Assembly (NCBI GenBank): GCA_002427755.1
Contig: DIYO01000004.1
Location: forward strand, 1-64,000
Direction of reading: 5' to 3'
Source: Roseivirga sp. UBA6052
Lineage (GTDB): Bacteria > Bacteroidota > Bacteroidia > Cytophagales > Cyclobacteriaceae
Length of the DNA stretch: 64,000 nt
The translations under genes were made by a program, and so were the position numbers. The notes below the pieces were generated by a model. That model did not search any database. It had not been told where the DNA came from and saw nothing but the letters and a program-made list of their open reading frames with translations. This document shows positions 17,256 to 26,576 of this stretch, piece after piece (positions within the stretch are counted from its first letter, which is position 1; the number at the start of each line of letters is the position of its first letter).

Positions 17256-18425
17256 TTAGTTTTGAATGCTTACTGTAGTACCTTCAGCAACCGTTCTATT
17301 GCCTTTATCTACCACTACTTCTCCTCCAGAAAGACCTGCTACAACCTCAGTTAGGTTGTCATAAGAGTAACCTAAGCTTACGTGTACTTTCTTTGCCTTC
17401 TTTCCATCAACCAAATACACAAAGTTACCCTCTAAATCTTCTTGAATAATGCGAGAAGGAATCACAATGGCTTCATCAGCTGCATAATCAGTTAACTCAA
17501 TCAATGCCACTAGATTTGTTTTCAGAAACGCATCTTTTCTTGGAAGCTTCACCTCAACGGCAAAAGTTCTACTTGCTGCGTTGATTACTTTACCTACAGA
17601 AATAATTTCAGAATCGAATGACTCATCAAGAGAAGGAATCTTCACACCTACTTTATCTCCTTTGGTGAACTTTCCTACATAAGCTTCAGAGATTTCAGCC
17701 TTGATGTACATGTCTGCATTGCTCACTAAGAATGCAATAGGCTGACCCGGCTGGATAATCTCCCCTTGTTTAACAGGAACTGTCTCAATCGTTCCAGTGA
17801 AAGGTGCTTTTACTTGCGCTTTTGCCAATTGAGTGTTTAAAGTAGCCAAAGACTTCTCTAAAGACTCTTTGTTGTTTTTAGCCTGAAGGTATTCAACCTC
17901 AGTACCGATATTCTTTTTCCAAAGTCTGTCTCTCTTTTCGAAGATGGTAGTTGCATATTCTAAAGAATTCTCAACTTCCTCGATGTTCTTTTCAATTGAT
18001 TCAGCATCAATTGAAGCAATCACCTGTCCTCTTCTAACTGACTGACCTTCTTTGACCTTTAGGCTCTTTAATTGACCCATCATTTCAGCACTGATGGTAA
18101 CATTGGTTCTTGACTCAACATTTCCTCTCACTTCTATTCTATGTTCGAAAGCTTGTTTATCAGCAGCAACTGCTGTTACCAAAGTTGCTTTCTCAACAGA
18201 CTTTCCGAATTCAGGATCCAGTGCCTTAATCTCTTGTTCTAATGCAGCAATATTGGCCTGCATTTCTTTCAAGTCGGCTTTTGCCTGAGCCAATTCAGAT
18301 TTTTTCGCTTCAACACCTTCAGGAGCTGAGCCACAACTAGCAACAAAGGCTAGCACAAACAGTAACGCAATGATATTTTGAGGTCTCATAACGATTGATT
18401 TATAATAGTTTTTTTGATTGATCAT
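17256..18425 (-). CDS. HlyD/MFP periplasmic adaptor lipoprotein of the RND pump
   Basis: A 389-residue membrane-fusion protein. A lipobox (FVASC) follows a hydrophobic segment, predicting an inner-membrane-anchored lipoprotein. A coiled-coil region (about 45-75), lipoyl/barrel-sandwich halves (LKVKEGQSVRRGQVIASID and KAPFTGTIETVPVKQGE), a helical hairpin (about 150-200) and a beta-barrel follow in the usual order. The first ATG (18425) overlaps the stop of the TolC gene as TAATG and suggests coupling. A second ATG at 18389 gives a more normal lipoprotein signal (MRPQNIIALLFVLAF) and may be the true start. Confidence 0.92.
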   Translation of the reverse strand: MINQKNYYKSIVMRPQNIIALLFVLAFVASCGSAPEGVEAKKSELAQAKADLKEMQANIAALEQEIKALDPEFGKSVEKATLVTAVAADKQAFEHRIEVRGNVESRTNVTISAEMMGQLKSLKVKEGQSVRRGQVIASIDAESIEKNIEEVENSLEYATTIFEKRDRLWKKNIGTEVEYLQAKNNKESLEKSLATLNTQLAKAQVKAPFTGTIETVPVKQGEIIQPGQPIAFLVSNADMYIKAEISEAYVGKFTKGDKVGVKIPSLDESFDSEIISVGKVINAASRTFAVEVKLPRKDAFLKTNLVALIELTDYAADEAIVIPSRIIQEDLEGNFVYLVDGKKAKKVHVSLGYSYDNLTEVVAGLSGGEVVVDKGNRTVAEGTTVSIQN

Positions 18426-19771
18426 TATTTAAGTTTTCCAAGTGCTTTGTCTAAATCCACTTTAGCAATAATTGCTTCGTATAGAGCTGAGAGATAATTG
18501 ATCTCAGCCTCTTTGTAATCCTTTTCGGCATTAATAACCTCTAGATTAGAACCCACACCTTCTTTGAATTTTTCAGTGGTTATCTCACTTACTTCCTTTG
18601 CCAAGTCCATATTAGACTCTTGAACCTCTAGCTTTTCAAGGCTGACATCTAAGGTTTGCTGCGCATTGAATAATTGCTGCTGAAGACTGTTAGCCGTCAA
18701 AGTGTATTGATTATTCAGTGTCTCTAATTGTAGCTTCTTTCTTGCTACTGAATACTTCTTTCTTAGTCCGTCAAAAACCGGAATACTTACATTCAAGCCA
18801 ACGCTTGAACTGGTAAACCACTGTCTCTGATCATTCCATAATCTGCTGAATGTATCGTTACCAGTATTTCTACCCCAGCCAGCGCTTAGACTTACTTTTG
18901 GTATGTATCCTGAATAGGCGTTTTTGATATCCAAATCAGCCAGATTTCTCAAATAATCAAGCTGCTGCATCTCAACGCGCTCCATCACATTATAGTCATT
19001 CACTTCTGTTAGATTATAAGTGAAATCAATGCTTTCAAGATCAGTCGTTAAGTCAAGGCTTTCTTGAACCGGCATCCCCATTGAGAATTTCAGGATATCC
19101 ATACTTGTATTAATGGCGGTCTCAACACCATTTTTCTCTGCCTTTAGATTATTCAGTTGAACCTGAAGCCTTGTCACATCAATCTTCTCTACAAAGCCAT
19201 TTTCGTAAAGAGCTCTAGTGTCAGATAATGTTGACTCCACGGTGCTGATATTAGCATCAATTAAATCGGTTCTCACCTGATTTACCAATACCAAGTAATA
19301 GGCTTTGGTCACTTGTTCAATAACATCAAGTCTTGCCTTTTCCTCATCAACAATCACCTTTTCTCTAAGTGTTTTTGCTGCTTTGAGGCCTATAAAGAAT
19401 GAGCCATCCCAAATCATTTGAGTGGCAGAAAGTCCAAATTGACTCTGATGTTGAATTCCGAACTCGACAGCTGCAATATCATCTGGACTTGCCGTTGGAT
19501 CGAATACATTGGCCGGCACCAAGCTTACAGGAATTTGTGTATTGTTGGTGTAGCCAAAATTTGCATTGATTTGAGGAAGTCCATCTGCTCTGGTAAAGCC
19601 CACTTGTGCATCGGCATCTTGCGTGGCAATAATGGCATTCTTCAAATTCTCGTTGTTGGTTAGTGCATAGTTTATCGCTTCATCTAGCGACATACTATTT
19701 TGAGCTTTGAGACCGAAAACAACGGCCGTCAATAGCAAGGTGTAGCCAATCTTACTGATTAAACGCTTCAT
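18425..19771 (-). CDS. TolC-family outer membrane efflux protein
   Basis: A 448-residue protein with the signal peptide MKRLISKIGYTLLLTAVVFGLKAQ and two OEP repeats made of long helices and strands (DEAINYALTNNENLKNA at the start, TEKFKEGVGSNLEVINAE in the second repeat). It forms the outer-membrane channel of the tripartite pump with the two genes downstream. Its start overlaps the end of the TetR gene by 20 bp and its stop overlaps the adaptor start. Confidence 0.93.
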   Translation of the reverse strand: MKRLISKIGYTLLLTAVVFGLKAQNSMSLDEAINYALTNNENLKNAIIATQDADAQVGFTRADGLPQINANFGYTNNTQIPVSLVPANVFDPTASPDDIAAVEFGIQHQSQFGLSATQMIWDGSFFIGLKAAKTLREKVIVDEEKARLDVIEQVTKAYYLVLVNQVRTDLIDANISTVESTLSDTRALYENGFVEKIDVTRLQVQLNNLKAEKNGVETAINTSMDILKFSMGMPVQESLDLTTDLESIDFTYNLTEVNDYNVMERVEMQQLDYLRNLADLDIKNAYSGYIPKVSLSAGWGRNTGNDTFSRLWNDQRQWFTSSSVGLNVSIPVFDGLRKKYSVARKKLQLETLNNQYTLTANSLQQQLFNAQQTLDVSLEKLEVQESNMDLAKEVSEITTEKFKEGVGSNLEVINAEKDYKEAEINYLSALYEAIIAKVDLDKALGKLK

Positions 19772-20384
19772 TTTGCTTTGGATTAGTAATGGTGTACTGA
19801 TTAAAAAGTTTGTGACCTTCTATTGTAAAAAGGCCATGTATAAAGTGATCGAATAGTTGTAACTGTACATTGTAGAGCGTGTACTTCTCTTTTGGATAGA
19901 GATTCATCATAATAAATGACTGTACCTGCTCAATTCTCATGGTCGCGATTAAGAATGGATCTACCTCTTTTCTGAAATACCCTTCTTTCTGTCCTCGCTC
20001 AATAACTCGAATGATAGAATCTCTTAGCACTCCCTGTTTGAAGTCTTCATACTTTATCCAAGCATCCGGATAAAACTTCTGAAGCTCATTCATCAAACTC
20101 ATTTTCATGTCCTTCATCGACTCTCTCAAGCATTGTGACACCAAGATTAGCTCATGAACACTGTTCTCGCTTTGGGTTACTGTACTCACAAATCTTTCCT
20201 CTTCTAGTTGAAGGTGAAGGCTCGTGATCCTATTCACTAGCTCTTTCTTGTCTTTGAAATATTGATAAATGGTCTTCTTAGAAATGCCTAAATCACGAGA
20301 TATATCATCCATAGTTACAGTCCGTATTCCGAACTGCATCATGAGCTCACTTGCCCTTTCTATGATCTTTTCTCTTATTTCCAT
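19752..20384 (-). CDS. TetR/AcrR-family regulator of the efflux operon
   Basis: A 210-residue regulator. The N-terminal helix-turn-helix spans about residues 18-47 (TVTMDDISRDLGISKKTIYQYFKDKKELV), matching TetR_N; the rest is an all-helical ligand-binding domain without a recognisable subfamily. It is the first gene of the operon, so it would control its own expression and that of the pump. A GGAAAC/GTTTCC inverted repeat just upstream is a candidate operator. Confidence 0.92.
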   Translation of the reverse strand: MEIREKIIERASELMMQFGIRTVTMDDISRDLGISKKTIYQYFKDKKELVNRITSLHLQLEEERFVSTVTQSENSVHELILVSQCLRESMKDMKMSLMNELQKFYPDAWIKYEDFKQGVLRDSIIRVIERGQKEGYFRKEVDPFLIATMRIEQVQSFIMMNLYPKEKYTLYNVQLQLFDHFIHGLFTIEGHKLFNQYTITNPKQNEAFNQ

Positions 20385-20398
20385 TTGACTTAAACTTT

Positions 20399-20426
20399 GG
20401 AAACTTTGTTCGTACTCTTAGTTTCC
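20399..20426 (-). promoter_or_regulatory. Candidate TetR operator upstream of the efflux operon
   Basis: GGAAAC (20399-20404) and GTTTCC (20421-20426) form an inverted repeat 15-42 bp upstream of the tetR start. The left half is embedded in a direct repeat of AAACTTTG. The position suits autorepression, but the arms are short. Confidence 0.3.
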
Positions 20427-20751
20427 ACTTGGCTTAATGACGTGTATCTCAGAGATTTTGTTCCCAAGTTGACCGATTTTTTTCAACTTTTTTTGTGCAA
20501 TCGAATGCAGTCGCCAAATTTTATTTGGCTGCATGTTGCTACACGTATTTTATCCTCCACTTTATAAAGTGTTTCAAGAGATACCTCTGTCATTATGAAT
20601 TTTTACAGTCTTCAATTTTTTATTTATGACGAGCCCAAAAATTGCTGGGGACATTAGAGTCAGCTTTTTTCTAATAAGGTTCAACACATATTGATATTTG
20701 CTTTTTGAATTAATCAACAGACTTTGCCAAATTGAAACAAAGACTACAACC
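20427..20751. other. Divergent intergenic region
   Basis: About 325 bp between the efflux operon and the secreted 149-residue protein. It is AT-rich and must hold both promoters. I see no convincing TAnnTTTG box, hairpin or small ORF. Confidence 0.5.
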
Positions 20752-21201
20752 ATGAAGAGCGTACTATTTTTTGCATTACTATTTTGCCTTTCCTCAACTG
20801 CATTTGGCCAACATGTCTATCCAGAGGTATTCGACAATTGCTATTTAGATGAGTTTGTATTTGAGAAAGACAAGATCACTGTCCCTCAGGACCCTGAGCG
20901 GATTAAAGAGGTAGTAACCATGGGTTGGGATAAAAAAATGCTCAAAGGTGCCGAAGGATATTTGGGCCTACAAATATTGATAGACAATAGAGGAAGATCT
21001 TGTTTGATGAGTGTTAGGAATGATACCAATCTTAAACTTAAAAAGATGAACCTTGAGGAGAATATTAACAACAACCTCAAATGGCAATCGCTCTCCACAA
21101 AAGTATCCGCTATCATTCTACTTGAGTTTGTGAAAGAAGATATCATAGTTAAGCGATTAGGAACTAAGGATAATGTTAACTTGGTCGAAATAGACAATTA
21201 A
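20752..21201 (+). CDS. Exported hypothetical protein
   Basis: A 149-residue protein. The ATG at 20752 is preferred to the upstream in-frame one at 20698 because it begins a clear signal peptide (MKSVLFFALLFCLSSTAFGQ). The mature part of about 130 residues has alternating strands and helices with two Cys residues (DNCYLDEF and GRSCLMSV). Its middle (GYLGLQILIDNRGRSCLMSV) recalls the TonB C-terminal-like or DUF3471-type periplasmic folds, but I cannot assign it. Its stop and the next start overlap as TAATG, so it is coupled to the TPR gene. Confidence 0.65.
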   Translation: MKSVLFFALLFCLSSTAFGQHVYPEVFDNCYLDEFVFEKDKITVPQDPERIKEVVTMGWDKKMLKGAEGYLGLQILIDNRGRSCLMSVRNDTNLKLKKMNLEENINNNLKWQSLSTKVSAIILLEFVKEDIIVKRLGTKDNVNLVEIDN

Positions 21202-22397
21202 TGCCACTCAAGAAATTCGTTTTTCTAACATTACTCCTACTCTTCTCATTTCAGGGACTGGCACAAAAGCCTGGCTTGATTAAATCAAGGACACTGCAGA
21301 GTGAAGGTAAATTGGCCGAAGCGCTAAAAGAAGTAGAAGCCGTGCTTGCTGATCCTGACACTTCCGGTATTGGTGGCGCTTGGTTTACCTATGCAGAAAT
21401 TCACAAGGCACTTTTCGAAAATTCTGAAATAGCCATAGAGCAAGAGTTCCACTTGACAGAGGCTTTGGCCGGATATAAAAAGACAAGAATTCATCAACCC
21501 AAAAAGACAAGAATCTATCTGTTAGCCGATCAGGTACAAGTTCAGATGTACGATGACCTTTTGAGAAAGGGATCAGGATTACTACGGCAGCAAAATTTTG
21601 AAGCTTCAGCGAATGCTTTTGAATATGCCTCACTTGTTAATCCATTAGACAGTATAGCACTGCAGTATGCCGCTAGCATTTCCATACAAGGCGAGCTTTA
21701 TCAAAAAGCCATAAAGAATTACAAAAAACTGGTACTCATCAGTCCGAAAGTTTCTACTTACCAATCGATTATTGGTATTCAAAAAGATAGAATGAAAAGC
21801 GACTCTCTCGCACTCATCACCATAAAAGAAGCAAGAGAGGTTTTTCCAGATCAATATGAATTCAAGCGTTATGAATTAGACATCTATTTAAAGACAAGAC
21901 AGAATAATCAAGCGAGACTTCTCCTTACAGAGTTAATGGAAGACAATCCAACGAATGCACAATTTGCTTTGCAGCTAGCAGTCTTGAACGATAACTATTA
22001 TAAAGAAATCGTACAAAATGGTGAAACTGATAGCACCACGCTGAGTAATGCTTTTACATCAGCAGCCGGTGGATACATGACAGCAGTTCAACTCAACCCT
22101 AAAGACATCACTGCCAACTTTAATCTCGCGATGCTTTATACAGATGAGGCCAACAAATATTATCGTGCTTTAAACAACATGACTTTATCTGACTACAAAT
22201 TGAACGTTGACATCTACGAAGAAAAAGCCAAAGAAAGCCTATCTACAGCACTGCCTTACATGGAAACAGCCTACAATTTACAACCTAAAAGTCCCGACAT
22301 TCTCAAGAGTTTACGAGTGTATTACGATCGACTTGGTATGTCAGCAAAGAAGCTAGAGATCGAAGCTAAAATGAGAGAGCTCGGCATTAACTTTTGA
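21201..22397 (+). CDS. Exported tetratricopeptide-repeat protein
   Basis: A 398-residue protein with a signal peptide (MPLKKFVFLTLLLLFSFQGLAQ) and helical TPR-like repeats through most of its length (LRQQNFEASANAFEYASLVNP, YQKAIKNYKKLVLISP, ITANFNLAMLYTDEANKYY, SPDILKSLRVYYDRLGM). It is probably periplasmic and scaffolding. Coupling to the preceding small exported protein suggests they act together. It ends inside the 3' end of the convergent glpD gene, overlapping by 11 bp. Confidence 0.85.
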   Translation: MPLKKFVFLTLLLLFSFQGLAQKPGLIKSRTLQSEGKLAEALKEVEAVLADPDTSGIGGAWFTYAEIHKALFENSEIAIEQEFHLTEALAGYKKTRIHQPKKTRIYLLADQVQVQMYDDLLRKGSGLLRQQNFEASANAFEYASLVNPLDSIALQYAASISIQGELYQKAIKNYKKLVLISPKVSTYQSIIGIQKDRMKSDSLALITIKEAREVFPDQYEFKRYELDIYLKTRQNNQARLLLTELMEDNPTNAQFALQLAVLNDNYYKEIVQNGETDSTTLSNAFTSAAGGYMTAVQLNPKDITANFNLAMLYTDEANKYYRALNNMTLSDYKLNVDIYEEKAKESLSTALPYMETAYNLQPKSPDILKSLRVYYDRLGMSAKKLEIEAKMRELGINF

Positions 22398-23958
22398 TGA
22401 TATAGTTTGAGGCTACTTCATGGAAAGCTTCTAACTGATTGTCAATCCATTCTTGACCTTCACCCATTTCCGAAGCCATTAACTTAGCCACAGGCTCTGC
22501 TATTCTCAGCGACTCTTTAGCATCTAAGAACAAACCTCTCACTCTTCTAGCTAACATATCCTCTACAGTTCTGGCCATTTCATGACGCACAGCCCATACT
22601 ACTTGAGACTTTCGCAGTGGCAGGGATTCACTTAACATTTCTGATAGCTCCGGCTTATCCTCTTCTAAATCAAGCAATTGACTTTTCTCTGTACCATAAA
22701 CTGATAGTGGATCAGTAGTTAAGTCTAGATTCTTATCGTATCCATAAACCGGAAGGTTTTTGGTGATACACTTTCTTTCTGCCAAAGCACCTATCAAAAT
22801 GGCATTATCAACCGTGTCTTCTGCCATTTTACGATAAGTAGTCCACTTCCCTCCTATTATGGTAATCAAACCAGATTGTGAGATCATAACCTTATGATGA
22901 CGAGAAATCTCTTTTGTAGACTTTCCATCTCCCTCAGGTTTCGCCAAAGGTCTAAGGCCTGAGAACACACTAAGTACATCCTCTTTCTTAGGTTGCTTTG
23001 TCAAGTACTGCCCAGCAGTTTCTAGGATAAACTCGATCTCTTGTTCTTGTGCCTCAGGCTCTAGTTCCGGTCTTTCCTTCATGGTATCTGTTGTACCTAA
23101 AACCACCTTATTGTGCCATGGCACAGCAAACATGACGCGTCCATCTTTGGTCTGCGGCACCATAATGGCATACTTGTCCGGTAAGAAAGATTTGTCTACT
23201 ACTAAGTGAATGCCCTGACTCGGTTGGATCATATCCTTTACCTCTGGCTCATCCATTTTCTTCACGCGATCAGCAAAAACGCCTGTAGCATTGATGACTG
23301 CCTTAGCTGGAATATTGTAATGTTTACCGGTTTCTAAATCTTTGGCTTTTACGCCACAAATGATCTCTTCCTCGTTCTTATCTAAACCGGTTACTTCAAA
23401 ATAATTGAGTACAACCCCATTAAATTGCTTAGCCGTTTTAGCAAGCGAAAGTGCCATACGGGCGTCATCGAATTGACCATCGTAATAAACAACACCGCCT
23501 TTTAATCCATGTTGATCTATGGTTGGAATATGATCAACTGTTTGATCTTTGGATAGCTTTTTAGAAGAACCGATCCCAAGCTTCCCAGACATTAAATCGT
23601 AAACCTTTAATCCTACTTGATAAAAAGGCCCATCCCACCATTCATAATTAGGAATAATAAAAGCTTGGTTCTTTACCAGATGAGGTGCATTCTGAATCAT
23701 CAAGCCTCTTTCTTTCAATGCTTCAAGTACCAAGGAGATATCTCCTTGTTGCAAATAGCGCACACCACCATGAACCAGTTTGGTGCTTCGGCTAGATGTA
23801 CCCTTCGCAAAATCATGTTGCTCTAGCAAGAGCGTTTTATAACCTCTTGACGCAGCGTCAACGGCAACACCTAGGCCAGTGGCTCCTCCTCCTATAATCA
23901 CTATATCCCAAGGCTCTTTTTGCTTTTTGAGCCTTTTTAGCATCTTTTCTCTTTTCAT
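22387..23958 (-). CDS. glpD: Aerobic glycerol-3-phosphate dehydrogenase
   Basis: A 523-residue FAD enzyme that oxidises glycerol-3-phosphate to dihydroxyacetone phosphate at the membrane and feeds electrons to quinone. The dinucleotide-binding motif is IVIIGGGATGLGVAVDAA near residue 19. The substrate/FAD signature GTSSRSTKLVHGGVRYL and the C-terminal segment (HEMARTVEDMLARRVR) are characteristic of GlpD/GlpA. It lies 9 bp after glycerol kinase, forming a glycerol catabolic operon; no glycerol facilitator gene is adjacent. Confidence 0.95.
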   Translation of the reverse strand: MKREKMLKRLKKQKEPWDIVIIGGGATGLGVAVDAASRGYKTLLLEQHDFAKGTSSRSTKLVHGGVRYLQQGDISLVLEALKERGLMIQNAPHLVKNQAFIIPNYEWWDGPFYQVGLKVYDLMSGKLGIGSSKKLSKDQTVDHIPTIDQHGLKGGVVYYDGQFDDARMALSLAKTAKQFNGVVLNYFEVTGLDKNEEEIICGVKAKDLETGKHYNIPAKAVINATGVFADRVKKMDEPEVKDMIQPSQGIHLVVDKSFLPDKYAIMVPQTKDGRVMFAVPWHNKVVLGTTDTMKERPELEPEAQEQEIEFILETAGQYLTKQPKKEDVLSVFSGLRPLAKPEGDGKSTKEISRHHKVMISQSGLITIIGGKWTTYRKMAEDTVDNAILIGALAERKCITKNLPVYGYDKNLDLTTDPLSVYGTEKSQLLDLEEDKPELSEMLSESLPLRKSQVVWAVRHEMARTVEDMLARRVRGLFLDAKESLRIAEPVAKLMASEMGEGQEWIDNQLEAFHEVASNYIIKS

Positions 23959-23967
23959 CTTATTCGC

Positions 23968-25452
23968 TTATTCTACCCAAGCTTTAGCACGCCCTACAGC
24001 TCTCGACCAATTGTGTTTGATTTGCTCTACATCTTTACCTGAAGGCGTAAAACGCTTATCAACTGCCCAAAGTTTCTGAATCTGAACTGTACTATCCCAA
24101 TAGCCAACGGCCAAACCAGCTAAGAAAGCCGCACCTTGTGCTGTGGTCTCCACAATCTCGGGACGAACTATTTCTTTACCCGTTACATCAGATTGTATTT
24201 GCATTAACAAATTGTTGGCAGAAGCACCGCCATCTACCCTAATCTCTTTTAGCTCTATTTCCGCATCTTTGGCCATGGTTTCTATCACTTCCATGCTTTG
24301 CAATGCCAATGCTTCTAAGGCCGCTCTAGCTATATGGCCTTTTTGCGTTCCTCTAGTTAAGCCAATCATTAAACCTGTGCTGAATTGATCCCAGTGTGGA
24401 GCCCCGAGCCCGACAAACCCAGGTACGAAATATACACCCCCATTATCCTCAACGGTTTGCGCTAACGCTTCAATCTCAGGCGCATCATCTACAAAATGAA
24501 CGTTATCTCTTAACCATTGTACAATTGCTCCTCCTATAAAAATACTTCCTTCGAGTGCATAGGTCACCTTGTCTCCGATTTGCCACCCAATTGTGGTTAA
24601 CAGCTTGTGTTTTGAAGCAATAGCCTCCTCACCTGTGTTCATCACCAAGAAGCAGCCTGTTCCATAAGTATTCTTTACCATACCGGGCTCAGTACACATC
24701 TGCCCAAAAAGTGCAGATTGCTGATCTCCTGCTATACCGGCTATTGGTATTTCAGCACCGAATAATTCTGCATCTGTATGTCCAAAAATCCCTGAACTCG
24801 CTTTGACCTCCGGCAGCATATTCCTAGGCACTTCCAGTAGCTCCAAGAGCTCATCATCCCAATCAAGGGTATGAATGTTAAAGAGCATGGTTCTACTGGC
24901 ATTACTCACATCAGTGGCATGCACTTTTCCTCCCGTCAGTTTCCAAAGCAGCCAAGTGTCTACTGTTCCGAATGCTAACTCTCCGGCTTCAGCTTTCTCT
25001 CTTGCTCCTTCTACCTTTTCAAGTATCCATCTAATCTTTGAACCTGAGAAATAAGCATCAATCAAAAGACCTGTTTTTTGCTGAATCTTATCAAAATGTC
25101 CTGCAGTCTTCAAGCCTTCGCAATAATCTGCAGTGCGCCTGTCTTGCCATACAATGGCATTGAATATGGCCTTACCCGTTTTTCTATCCCATACCAATGT
25201 TGTCTCACGCTGGTTGGTGATTCCTATGGCAGCAATCTCATCAGCAGTAACGCCTTCTTTCTCAAGCACATCGTTAATCGTAAACTTCTGCGTCTCCCAA
25301 ATTTCGAGAGGGTTATGCTCTACCCAACCCGGTTGAGGATAGAACTGCTCAAACTCACGTTGAGATACATTTACAATTTGACCTTGCTGATTAAAGATGA
25401 TCGCGCGTTCACTAGTGGTACCCGCATCGATAGTAATTACATATTTAGACAT
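23968..25452 (-). CDS. glpK: Glycerol kinase
   Basis: A 494-residue FGGY-family kinase of the usual length, which phosphorylates glycerol with ATP. It starts with YVITIDAGTTSERAIIF (phosphate-binding), has the substrate segment ITNQRETTLVWDR, GTVDTWLLWKLTGG, the ATP-binding GIAGDQQSALFGQ, and DGGASANNLLMQIQSD near the C-terminus. It is first in the operon with glpD. Confidence 0.96.
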   Translation of the reverse strand: MSKYVITIDAGTTSERAIIFNQQGQIVNVSQREFEQFYPQPGWVEHNPLEIWETQKFTINDVLEKEGVTADEIAAIGITNQRETTLVWDRKTGKAIFNAIVWQDRRTADYCEGLKTAGHFDKIQQKTGLLIDAYFSGSKIRWILEKVEGAREKAEAGELAFGTVDTWLLWKLTGGKVHATDVSNASRTMLFNIHTLDWDDELLELLEVPRNMLPEVKASSGIFGHTDAELFGAEIPIAGIAGDQQSALFGQMCTEPGMVKNTYGTGCFLVMNTGEEAIASKHKLLTTIGWQIGDKVTYALEGSIFIGGAIVQWLRDNVHFVDDAPEIEALAQTVEDNGGVYFVPGFVGLGAPHWDQFSTGLMIGLTRGTQKGHIARAALEALALQSMEVIETMAKDAEIELKEIRVDGGASANNLLMQIQSDVTGKEIVRPEIVETTAQGAAFLAGLAVGYWDSTVQIQKLWAVDKRFTPSGKDVEQIKHNWSRAVGRAKAWVE

Positions 25453-25552
25453 AGGTGGAGAATTGATAGAATTCTAAGATAGAAGATAAGCCATGGGCTC
25501 ACAACAATAGGCCTGAAATGATGGCGTTATTTTGACAATCAGGTCAAACAAC

Positions 25553-26575
25553 ATGTCAAAATTCAACCACTTTGCCTTACTCGTTTTATGGTCAATCTCA
25601 AGTAGTCTTTATGGCCAATCTTTGAACAAGAATCAGCAGATTGAATTTGCTAACCAATTGATGTACAGCTATCATCCCGAGGCAGCCATTATGCTTCAAA
25701 TGATACAGAGATTGCCGACAGAGTTTAAGGTTGAACGCTTTACTTATAAGAGCACCCCAGCTGCCGACCCTAGTAAATGGCTTAAGGGGAAATCCGAACT
25801 CGATGTAATGGGTTCAATGAATACCATGATACATGAAAGTCATCATGAATTTACAGGTTCCTATTACCTGAGTATGCTAGAGGAGCAACTGCCTAATAAC
25901 TTCGATGAAAGAAAATCATACAGGTCTTTTTACTTATCTGCTAATGAAATTGTACTGGTAAGATTAGATGAATTATTTAATGCGCATGAACTTAAAAATG
26001 ACATCCCAAAGAGTCTAAGAACCTTTCGATTTGATCCTTACATTGTCCCTCGCGATCGGTACTTAAGCTCACAGGTAAGTGGAATTTATGGCATCATCAA
26101 TGAGTTCAATGCCTATTATCAAGGGACCTTGATGACCATGAGCATGTATCCTGAATACCGAAAACGTTCAAAGAAGAATGTGAAAGTGCTGCAGTCATTC
26201 GTTCAGCATATCGGTCATAGCTATGCTGCATTCTACGAATTCAAGTACTTCTCTCTTATGTATATGAAAAGAGCAGAAGAGCGATACTCAGAAATTTACC
26301 AAAGCACCCTAAATAATAGAGCACTTAGAGAAGTTTACACCAAGGTACATAATCGATATGAAGCACTCATTGAAGATTTTGATCAGCTGCTTTTAACCAT
26401 AACTGATGAACTAAGGGCAGATGGTTTTAGAGCAGAAATTAAGGATGGCTATTTCTGGATAGGCAGCTATGGGGTGGGCATTATGAATGAGGATGTAAAG
26501 AGTTTAAAAGTAGCCCTGTCAGATACAAAGCTCAAACGACTCCATGAAGAATTCTTAATTGTAGGAATGAACTAA
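25553..26575 (+). CDS. Exported protein with HExxH motif, putative metallopeptidase
   Basis: A 340-residue protein. The start at 25553 gives a signal peptide (MSKFNHFALLVLWSISSSLYG). I do not recognise the family as a whole. Residues 94-98 read HESHH, an exact HExxH zinc motif in a plausible helix (MNTMIHESHHEFTG), and Glu184 in YGIINEFNAYYQG could be a third ligand, as in gluzincins. The rest is helical and rich in Tyr and Met. A TAttTTG-like box and a short leader precede it. It is convergent with the MFS gene, with a 1-bp gap. Enzymatic activity is inference; the motif could be fortuitous. Confidence 0.6.
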   Translation: MSKFNHFALLVLWSISSSLYGQSLNKNQQIEFANQLMYSYHPEAAIMLQMIQRLPTEFKVERFTYKSTPAADPSKWLKGKSELDVMGSMNTMIHESHHEFTGSYYLSMLEEQLPNNFDERKSYRSFYLSANEIVLVRLDELFNAHELKNDIPKSLRTFRFDPYIVPRDRYLSSQVSGIYGIINEFNAYYQGTLMTMSMYPEYRKRSKKNVKVLQSFVQHIGHSYAAFYEFKYFSLMYMKRAEERYSEIYQSTLNNRALREVYTKVHNRYEALIEDFDQLLLTITDELRADGFRAEIKDGYFWIGSYGVGIMNEDVKSLKVALSDTKLKRLHEEFLIVGMN

Positions 26576-26576
26576 A

